Source: Candidatus Nitrosopumilus sp. (GTDB lineage: Archaea > Thermoproteota > Nitrososphaeria > Nitrososphaerales > Nitrosopumilaceae). From it: a stretch of DNA of 14,807 bases. Of this stretch, positions 6,802-12,454 are shown in pieces (positions within the stretch are counted from its first letter, which is position 1; every line of letters starts with the position of its first letter). The notes under the pieces were generated by a model, which worked only from the letters and a program-made list of their open reading frames with translations, was not told where the DNA came from and did not search any database. The DNA lies in the NCBI GenBank assembly GCA_022758935.1, contig JAEMQG010000052.1, forward strand, positions 1-14,807, in the 5' to 3' direction. A program made the translations under genes and the position numbers.

Positions 6802-7224
6802 ATGGCAAAATTCAACAAAATTCTTGTTCCGTTAGACGGATCTAATAACTCAATTAGAGGACTAGATAGAGCGATTGAAATTGCAAAAGGAAGTGGTGCT
6901 GAAATTACTGGGTTTTATGTATTTCATTTGCCACTTGCTGCAGGAATAAAATATACTCAAAAAATGAAGGCTGATGCACAAACTAAAGCTATCAAAGCAA
7001 TTGGTCCAGCAATAAAACGTGCACAAAAAGCAGGAGCATTATTCAAATACAAAACTGGTGGAGGTCACACTGGCTCTGAAATTGTCAAATTTGCTCAAAA
7101 AGGAAAGTATGACATGATTGTTATTGGTGCTAGAGGAATGGGTGGTGCCAAGGAAGCATTTATGGGAAGTACCTCAAATTATGTGATGCACAAATCAAAT
7201 ATTCCTGTTCTAGTGGTAAAATAA
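6802..7224 (+). CDS. UspA-family universal stress protein (second copy)
   Basis: A single-domain Usp protein of 140 residues. The N-terminal KILVPLDGSNNS with Asp12 and the motif GARGMGGAKEAFMGS (109-123) satisfy G-x2-G-x9-G-S, so ATP binding is expected; the protein ends IPVLVVK. A basic central segment (KRAQKAGALFKYKTGGGHTG) replaces the acidic stretch of the first Usp, and the two paralogues are clearly divergent. It is divergent from the second CBS gene across 140 bp, repeating the arrangement at 857-2688. The T-rich sequence after the stop (TTCTTTTTCTT near 7245-7256) could terminate transcription. The stress or partner is not readable from the sequence. Confidence 0.92.
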   Translation: MAKFNKILVPLDGSNNSIRGLDRAIEIAKGSGAEITGFYVFHLPLAAGIKYTQKMKADAQTKAIKAIGPAIKRAQKAGALFKYKTGGGHTGSEIVKFAQKGKYDMIVIGARGMGGAKEAFMGSTSNYVMHKSNIPVLVVK

Positions 7225-7322
7225 TTAATTTGGGATTTTCCACATTCTTTTTCTTACAATCTAATTTATATTTTATACAATCACATATTTGACACAAATA
7301 CTAAAAAAGTAATCCTATTTTG

Positions 7323-7349
7323 AATCAAATAATTGGTAATTATTTGATT
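7323..7349. repeat. Perfect 12-bp inverted repeat upstream of a TATA-like box
   Basis: AATCAAATAATT and AATTATTTGATT are exact reverse complements separated by GGT. A TATA-like TTATAAAT begins 3 nt downstream at 7352, so the repeat sits where an activator or a competing repressor could contact the promoter. No clear gene starts after it, which leaves an unannotated small transcript as one explanation. Confidence 0.6.
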
Positions 7350-7610
7350 AGTTATAAATCACCTCTCTGATGAAAATGGCGGAAATCAAAATCATAGATT
7401 ATACATTAATGGCTTTGATACACAAACTTGCTTTTTAGAATTTTGACAAAAAGATACTAACATGATTTATTCAGATAGGAGGGCATTCCCAACTATTATG
7501 ATAAAATACAACACCTAATACAATTAGGCCAATTATAATCGATAAATGTAACGTCATAAGACAGTTTTACTAAATTTTTAAAAAATCTAAAATAGATCTA
7601 TTAATTAGCA

Positions 7611-7641
7611 TTCTAGATATTTTATATTGTAATATCTAGAA
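7611..7641. promoter_or_regulatory. 11-bp inverted repeat enclosing the TATA box of the J-domain gene
   Basis: TTCTAGATATT and AATATCTAGAA are exact reverse complements with a 9-nt spacer, TTATATTGT. The TATA box TTTATAT (7621-7627) lies in the repeat and its spacer, so a dimeric protein bound here would block TBP. A related palindrome AATAGATCTATT (7591-7602) lies 8 nt upstream. The layout is that of a repressor operator; the predicted transcription start is near 7651. Confidence 0.6.
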
Positions 7642-7652
7642 GTATAAGAAAC

Positions 7653-7691
7653 ATGAAAAGAATGACCAAAAACTGGGAGAAATATGGTTGA
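7653..7691 (+). CDS. Possible 12-codon leader ORF overlapping the J-domain gene start
   Basis: ATG at 7653 lies about 28 nt after the TATA-box centre, where transcription should begin, and opens MKRMTKNWEKYG, stopping at TGA 7689-7691. Its end overlaps the ATG of the J-domain gene at 7684 in another frame. It also contains the GGGAG (7675-7679) that could act as that gene's ribosome-binding site. Translational coupling is possible; chance cannot be excluded for so short an ORF. Confidence 0.25.
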   Translation: MKRMTKNWEKYG

Positions 7692-8838
7692 AAGTAATTT
7701 TGACACATTAGGAATTATTGAAGGCTCAACTGAGAAAGAAATTCGTAATGCATTCAGACGATTAGCACTTCAATACCATTCTGATAGAGGTGGAGAAAAT
7801 GATCAATTTATTAAAATTAAACAAGCATATGAAGATCTTAAAATTGGTAAAAAATATCCTGAAACAGATTTAGAGAAAATAAGAAATTCTAGGGTTTATT
7901 CAGGTGATTCAGAAGAGGATGTCAGAAGAAAAAATCTAATTTTGGGTCAAGAACTTTCTAAAGAAATGAAAACAGCTGAAGAATGGGCAGCAAATTTAAA
8001 TAAAACAAATTCAACTGCCGCTAAATTATTTGGCTCAAAAACTCTTGGAGAAATTGAACTTGAAAGAAAAGCTAACAGTGCACTTTCAATAAAAGGAAAT
8101 TTTATGGCTGGTAGCTTAACTTATGATGGACCTGTTATTATGCAAGGAAACATTTCAAGTCCTTCTTGGACAAAAGAATTTAGAACAAATATTCATCTTA
8201 CAAAAGGTGATTTCAAATTCATAAATCCACTCGAAAACAAGTACAAAGTTGAAAATGGAGCTAGAATAATTGTAGATAATGGTAATGTTGTGGTAGGGAA
8301 TGTCTTTGGGAAAAAATACATAGTTCAAGATTCGGAAGGAAGAGTAGGAATTTTTGAAACTCAGGAAAATAGAACTGAAATATATGCACCAAAAGGAAAA
8401 ATTATCGCAGAAAATATCATTAATACAGTTTCTCTCGACGCTGATTCTATTTTAGTTCTTAATCTTGAAGATGATGTTAAAATTAATGCACGTGAGATCT
8501 TGATATATGGAAGTAAAATTACTTACGACACCATAATTGAATTAAAAAAAGGAGGAACAATAAGATTTTTTGAAAATTTCTCGATTCAAAGTATTAGTAA
8601 TGACGCTATTATCAAACTCGAGAATGAAAAAGAAGTTAGATTATTTGATATCAAAACAAAAAAGATTAAGGATTTAGCAGATGAATTTGTGCCCAACAAG
8701 AACGAATATGCTAAAGATGCTACCATGGTTGGTGATGGGTTTACTATTACATATGAAATGTTAGACAATCTATCAAAGAAACCCACAAAAAATCACAATG
8801 CTGGGTGGACTTCAAAATTTAGATTTTCTAAAAAATAA
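7684..8838 (+). CDS. J-domain protein with beta-rich, bactofilin-like C-terminal region
   Basis: Residues about 6-56 form a DnaJ domain (LGIIEGSTEKEIRNAFRRLA, then QAYEDLK), but the invariant His-Pro-Asp loop is His-Ser-Asp (32-34). A charged helical linker follows (61-130). Residues from about 133 form short beta repeats rich in Gly, Asn and Asp; the segment LSIKGNF, SLTYDGPVIMQGNI (134-157) resembles the repeat of bactofilin-like polymer-forming proteins, which is an inference from pattern alone. There are no Gly/Phe-rich or zinc-finger regions of classical DnaJ. J domains stimulate the ATPase of DnaK/Hsp70 through the HPD loop, so this variant may be weakened or used for recruitment. It stands alone, with an inverted repeat over its TATA box that suggests tight regulation. 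The C-terminal function is unknown. Confidence 0.8.
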   Translation: MVESNFDTLGIIEGSTEKEIRNAFRRLALQYHSDRGGENDQFIKIKQAYEDLKIGKKYPETDLEKIRNSRVYSGDSEEDVRRKNLILGQELSKEMKTAEEWAANLNKTNSTAAKLFGSKTLGEIELERKANSALSIKGNFMAGSLTYDGPVIMQGNISSPSWTKEFRTNIHLTKGDFKFINPLENKYKVENGARIIVDNGNVVVGNVFGKKYIVQDSEGRVGIFETQENRTEIYAPKGKIIAENIINTVSLDADSILVLNLEDDVKINAREILIYGSKITYDTIIELKKGGTIRFFENFSIQSISNDAIIKLENEKEVRLFDIKTKKIKDLADEFVPNKNEYAKDATMVGDGFTITYEMLDNLSKKPTKNHNAGWTSKFRFSKK

Positions 8839-9009
8839 TCTAAAAATTTCTAATTAGTTATTAAACACTAAAATTTATTTTTAAAATATATAATCATCCA
8901 TTTCCTATATAGAATCTATAATTATCTATACGTCTTGAGGGAAAACAGGCATTATAATCATTTAATACTCGAAGAATTGATATTCATACCAAATTAACAA
9001 AGAATCGAA

Positions 9010-10776
9010 TTGAAAATTTCATTTAGTATAGATAAAAAACTAATCCTTTTAGTAATGACAGTATCCATAACTACACTTTCAATTACTGCCTACCTAAGTT
9101 TCAACTATGCAGAACAAATTCTAATAGAAAAAACCAACGATCTTTTACTTGGTGAAGCAGCAACACGTGGTAATTCTATTAAACTTCTTTTTGAATCACG
9201 GATTGAACAAAATCAAATTTTAGCAAGCGATCCAATGATAAAAATTCTTGTTACTGACTTGAATCAAGCACCTGAAAAAGAATTTGATGAATTAAGAGAA
9301 AGTAAACGTAGAGATTTTCTTACACAAATTCAAGCTTTTCAAACACTAGTTGGATTTTCAATTGGTTTTGAGGATGTAAAAATTATTGGAACAAATGGAA
9401 AAGTTTTCTTTTCACTTGGTAAGCTAACTGATAATAATTATCTCAAAGATCCCCTATTTCAAAAAGGATTGAAAAAACCAATCATAGATTTTGAGCCTAC
9501 TACAACTGGGAAAAAAATGATTATAGTTTCTCCAATTTTTGCTAAAGATAATAAGAAAGAAGATTATCCAATAGGGGTTATCATCTCAAGAATAAGAACC
9601 GAATCAATGGATAATATCTTAGTTAACGGAAGTGGATTAGGAAAAACGGGAGAAGTCTACATTGTAAATGATGGATTTTTGATGTTATCTAAATCTCGAT
9701 TCAAAGACAATGCTATCTTTCAACAAAAAGTTAATACCATTTCCGTTCAAAACTGTTTCAGGGAAGGAAAAACATTCACAGGATTTTATACTGATTACAG
9801 GGGAATCAATATCTATGGTTCTTCATACTGTGCTAAAGATTTAGGATTTGTTTTGCTTGCAGAAATTGATGAATCAGAAACAATTCAACCAATTTTAGTA
9901 CTTCAAGAAAGAATTTTCCAAACAGGTTTGTTAATTACTGTTATAATGATAATTGCCGCATTTATTATTTCAAAATCTTTTTCTAGACCTCTAAAAAAAT
10001 TGAAAAATGCTGCAAACAAAGTTGCAGGGGGGAATTTTGATGTTAGAACTAATATTAGAACAAGAGATGAAATTGGTGAGCTATCACTCGCATTTGATTC
10101 TATGACTAAAAAACTTCAAGAATCATTAATTGAAATTAAAGTGAAAGAAGATGTCATTAAGCAACAAGAAGATATCTTATTACAATTTTCTGATTATAGC
10201 GAAAACTACGGCGTATGTATGGTGGATATAATCAACTCAACAAAACTTACCACCGAATTATCTGATTCACAAACTACCGAATTCTATAAAATTTTTTTAA
10301 ATTCTCTCGCTATAATTGTTAAAAAATTTGATGGTATAGTAGTAAAAAATATAGGAGATGCATTATTATTTTATTTTCCAGTTAAATTCTCAGAAGAAAA
10401 ATCTACATTAAAGAAATGTCTTGATTGCTGTTTGACTATAAGTGAATCTCATGTTGATATGGTAAAAAAACTAGAAAGGGAAAATTTACCTATTTTTAAT
10501 TATAGAATTAGTGCTACTTATGGAATGGTAAGAATTGCAAGAACCTTAACATCATCAGTTAATGATATTTTTGGAATTACTGTTAATCGTTGTGCCAAAA
10601 TAAACCGAACTGCACCTACAAATGGATTGATTATAGGAGAAGAATTTTATGAAAATGTAAAAATTTTTGATGATTTTATATTTACAAAAATAGAAAGTGA
10701 GATTGTATCTCCAGAGCATGGATATGGGGGGTATACTGTTTCAAGAAAAAACATCACCAACAAAATTGAAAATTAA
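9010..10776 (+). CDS. Membrane class III adenylate/guanylate cyclase: dCache-TM-HAMP-cyclase
   Basis: 588 residues: helix TM1 (10-30), an extracellular sensor about 33-295 that looks like a dCache domain, TM2 (303-321), HAMP (about 322-375; SRPLKKL and DEIGEL), a short coiled coil, and a cyclase homology domain (about 400-550). Metal ligands are Asp406 (CMVDIINST) and Asp450 (KNIGDALL). Lys446 and Asp519 (NDIFG) are at the adenine-selecting positions, and the transition-state Asn526 is present. The partner Arg of the N-x3-R motif is Lys530. The cell would sense an external ligand and make cAMP or another cyclic nucleotide. The start is TTG at 9010: an in-frame stop lies at 8995-8997, and the next ATG is inside TM1. 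It converges on the PII gene. Catalytic activity and ligand are unknown. Confidence 0.88.
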   Translation: MKISFSIDKKLILLVMTVSITTLSITAYLSFNYAEQILIEKTNDLLLGEAATRGNSIKLLFESRIEQNQILASDPMIKILVTDLNQAPEKEFDELRESKRRDFLTQIQAFQTLVGFSIGFEDVKIIGTNGKVFFSLGKLTDNNYLKDPLFQKGLKKPIIDFEPTTTGKKMIIVSPIFAKDNKKEDYPIGVIISRIRTESMDNILVNGSGLGKTGEVYIVNDGFLMLSKSRFKDNAIFQQKVNTISVQNCFREGKTFTGFYTDYRGINIYGSSYCAKDLGFVLLAEIDESETIQPILVLQERIFQTGLLITVIMIIAAFIISKSFSRPLKKLKNAANKVAGGNFDVRTNIRTRDEIGELSLAFDSMTKKLQESLIEIKVKEDVIKQQEDILLQFSDYSENYGVCMVDIINSTKLTTELSDSQTTEFYKIFLNSLAIIVKKFDGIVVKNIGDALLFYFPVKFSEEKSTLKKCLDCCLTISESHVDMVKKLERENLPIFNYRISATYGMVRIARTLTSSVNDIFGITVNRCAKINRTAPTNGLIIGEEFYENVKIFDDFIFTKIESEIVSPEHGYGGYTVSRKNITNKIEN

Positions 10777-10790
10777 ATATGCAATACAAA

Positions 10791-11117
10791 TTAGATCAAT
10801 TCAGTTGATTTTTCTTTAGTAGTTATATCATATGATTCTTCTACATTTGTAACGAAAATCTTCCCATCTCCCTTTTTACCAGTATGTGCAGCATTGATAA
10901 TAGCCGCAATTACCGAGTCTACTTTCGAATCATGAATAACTGTAACTATCACATCTGTTGAATTAAATTCAATTTGATGCCCTCCAATTTTAGGTCTTTC
11001 CCCTGTCCCCTGCCCTAATGACTGGATCAACGTAACTCCACCGACTCCTGTTTGACTGATTGCTTTTACTACCTGTTTTGAAACTTCACTTTGTACAATT
11101 GCTTCTATTCGTTTCAT
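10791..11117 (-). CDS. PII-family signal protein (GlnB/GlnK-like), divergent T-loop
   Basis: A 108-residue PII fold, normal length being about 112. KRIEAIVQSE at the N-terminus and the B-loop TGKKGDGKIFV (79-89) are clear PII marks and predict ATP/ADP binding at a trimer interface. The T-loop (SLGQGTGERPKIGGHQIEFN, 33-52) is a few residues shorter than in E. coli GlnB and lacks the uridylylated Tyr51. The C-terminal RxRTGE-type C-loop is replaced by ITTKEKSTELI, removing nucleotide-contacting arginines. No ammonium transporter or glutamine synthetase gene is adjacent, so the partner is open. A minus-strand TATA box about 26 nt upstream predicts a leaderless mRNA. It converges on the cyclase gene with a 14-nt gap. 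Confidence 0.88.
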   Translation of the reverse strand: MKRIEAIVQSEVSKQVVKAISQTGVGGVTLIQSLGQGTGERPKIGGHQIEFNSTDVIVTVIHDSKVDSVIAAIINAAHTGKKGDGKIFVTNVEESYDITTKEKSTELI

Positions 11118-11140
11118 AGTTAAACTCTGTCTAATAGAGA

Positions 11141-11150
11141 TTTAAAAATA
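11141..11150 (-). promoter_or_regulatory. TATA box for the PII gene
   Basis: TATTTTTAAA on the minus strand is centred about 28 nt before the ATG at 11117, consistent with a leaderless or nearly leaderless transcript. Confidence 0.5.
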
Positions 11151-11377
11151 TACTTTGGTTTATCACCAAATTTCTTTATATCTATATTGAAAATTATATC
11201 TCCTTGAAAACCTAAAAACTGCCGAAGTTAATCATTTCAAATTAGAGCAAAGACTAGAATACTATTGTGAAATAGAAGAAATTTTTTGTATTTTTCATTA
11301 TTTGAATTAGCAAGAAACCAAATTCAGTACATTTTAGACCTAAAATAATAAAAAGAAATTAAAAATGATGACCTAAT

Positions 11378-11677
11378 CTAATCGATTAATTCGGTCCAAC
11401 CTTTGACGAAGACTGAGTTCTTGTAGAGTGGAACTGGTTGTCCAACAGTAAAGTCCATTGGTCTCATCCAAAAGATTGCCTTTGTTGGGCAAACACCAAT
11501 GCATGCTCCATCTGAGATACATCTTTCTGGGTAGAAAACAAATGCTTTACCTCTCTTCCAGCCTTCGACTGGTTTTACTCTAAGTACATCTGGTCCTAAT
11601 GTTGTACAGATTTCTACACATAGTGCGCATCCAATACACATCTGTTCGCTGATGTCTGGAATAATTCCTACTGGCAT
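11378..11677 (-). CDS. Two-cluster ferredoxin with Asp ligand in the second motif
   Basis: A 99-residue low-potential electron carrier of the cytosol. The first motif is a full C-x2-C-x2-C-x3-C (Cys14, 17, 20, 24; CIGCALCVEIC). The second, CISDGACIGVCP (53-64), has Asp56 where the second Cys is expected. That pattern, as in Pyrococcus furiosus ferredoxin, favours an Asp-ligated [4Fe-4S] or a [3Fe-4S] cluster. Extra aromatic segments lie between the motifs (GWKRGKAFVFYPER) and after them. Codon use is visibly richer in G and C than in neighbouring genes, suggesting high expression. A TATA-like AAATTATATTAAG (11702-11714) lies just upstream, and an inverted repeat lies further upstream. The electron partner cannot be told from the neighbours. 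Confidence 0.9.
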   Translation of the reverse strand: MPVGIIPDISEQMCIGCALCVEICTTLGPDVLRVKPVEGWKRGKAFVFYPERCISDGACIGVCPTKAIFWMRPMDFTVGQPVPLYKNSVFVKGWTELID

Positions 11678-11734
11678 AACGAAATTTCCTTGTTTTTTGA
11701 TCTTAATATAATTTACCCGAAAAATTCAAATTAT

Positions 11735-11763
11735 AACGGTGTTTCAAATTTTATAACACCGTT
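11735..11763. repeat. 9-bp inverted repeat between the ferredoxin promoter and the RecA-like gene
   Basis: AACGGTGTT and AACACCGTT are exact reverse complements separated by 11 nt. On the minus strand the repeat starts 19 nt after the RecA-like stop and is followed by ATAATTTGAATTTTT, so it could form a 3' hairpin. It is also about 20 nt upstream of the ferredoxin TATA box, where a regulator could bind. Both uses are possible. Confidence 0.55.
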
Positions 11764-11782
11764 TAAAATTTTGATCGATTTT

Positions 11783-12454
11783 TCAAAATGTCCCAAAATC
11801 AGAATGATCAATTTTGAATACTTTTTCAATAATTCCTACTTGATTTAATGAAGAAAATATCAAATCATTACCACTTCTTTTAAGATGATATATTCCAGAC
11901 TTTTTTGAATTAATAATATGTCTACCTCCTGGAGAAAGAATCCATTCACCACTATCATTTTTTCGGGCCTTGGCAGTAATTAGCACTGTAGATCCACCAC
12001 CTCTTCCGATAGATGATAACAACATTAGTGACGCATTAATGAATCTCCCAGAATCTTTCTCATCTAATATGTTGTAAAAGCCATTAAATGAATCGATTAC
12101 AATCAAGAATTTTTCATTTGATATTTTTTTTGCTATTTCAGATATAATTTTTTTCCAATCTGCTTTACTTGGACGATAAATCTCTACCCTGTCATTTTTT
12201 TGAATCATTTCTGAAACGATATAGCCACTATAAAGTAAATCAAAATCTAAAAAAATTACTGAATAGTTAGTAGAATTAATTAACTCATTTAGAAATCCAG
12301 CTTTAAGAAAAGGTTCAGAATATAATACTATATTTGGATTTTTGTTTGAAAATTCATATTTTACAAGTGTCAAATTATTGTCTACAATCTGCTCAGGATT
12401 TTTATCCAACGCTATCTTAGCATCTAACAGACATAATAATGAATTCAGCTTCAA
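11783..12454 (-). CDS. RecA/KaiC-like protein lacking a Walker A motif
   Basis: 223 residues with a P-loop-ATPase-like pattern: a Walker B-like strand FLIVIDSFNG (116-125), a following helix and strand (INASLMLLSSIG then STVLITAKAR), and late beta strands (GGRHIIN, GIYHLKRSG). This order resembles RecA/RadA/KaiC relatives. Where the phosphate loop should be, the sequence reads NIVLYSEPFLKAGF (41-54), with no GxxxxGK[ST], so it probably cannot bind ATP in the usual way. The start is TTG at 12454; an in-frame stop lies 24 nt further upstream, and a later TTG at 12409 is the only near alternative. This start overlaps the 5' end of the divergent aminotransferase gene by 16 bp. Function is unknown; an accessory role in archaeal recombination or signalling is speculation. 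Confidence 0.65.
   Translation of the reverse strand: MKLNSLLCLLDAKIALDKNPEQIVDNNLTLVKYEFSNKNPNIVLYSEPFLKAGFLNELINSTNYSVIFLDFDLLYSGYIVSEMIQKNDRVEIYRPSKADWKKIISEIAKKISNEKFLIVIDSFNGFYNILDEKDSGRFINASLMLLSSIGRGGGSTVLITAKARKNDSGEWILSPGGRHIINSKKSGIYHLKRSGNDLIFSSLNQVGIIEKVFKIDHSDFGTF

Larger units (their letters stand above)
7225..7683. other. Gene-poor 459-bp region with several inverted repeats
   Basis: No convincing protein gene or structured RNA gene is visible on either strand. It contains a 12-bp perfect inverted repeat at 7323-7349 followed directly by a TATA-like TTATAAAT (7352-7359), a perfect 12-bp palindrome AATAGATCTATT (7591-7602), and an 11-bp inverted repeat around the TATA box of the next gene (7611-7641). 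Short ORFs at 7370-7438 (22 codons) and 7462-7518 (18 codons) are open but have no independent support. The region may carry a small RNA or a multi-site control region for the J-domain gene. Confidence 0.6.

Noticed and set aside
7370..7438. 22-codon ORF (MKMAEIKIIDYTLMALIHKL...) after TTATAAAT
   Set aside because: The ATG lies only about 15 nt after the TATA centre, before the expected transcription start, and has no ribosome-binding site. It is kept only as a note in the gene-poor region.
7462..7518. 18-codon ORF containing AGGAGGG
   Set aside because: The AGGAGGG is inside the ORF and about 14 nt from the next ATG, too far to be a good initiation signal; there is no other support.
11191..11310. 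39-codon open frame with protein-like composition (ENLKTAEVNHFKLEQRLEYY region)
   Set aside because: It has no ATG, GTG or TTG start near its beginning and no visible family motif. It could be a gene remnant, but open length this short is expected by chance.
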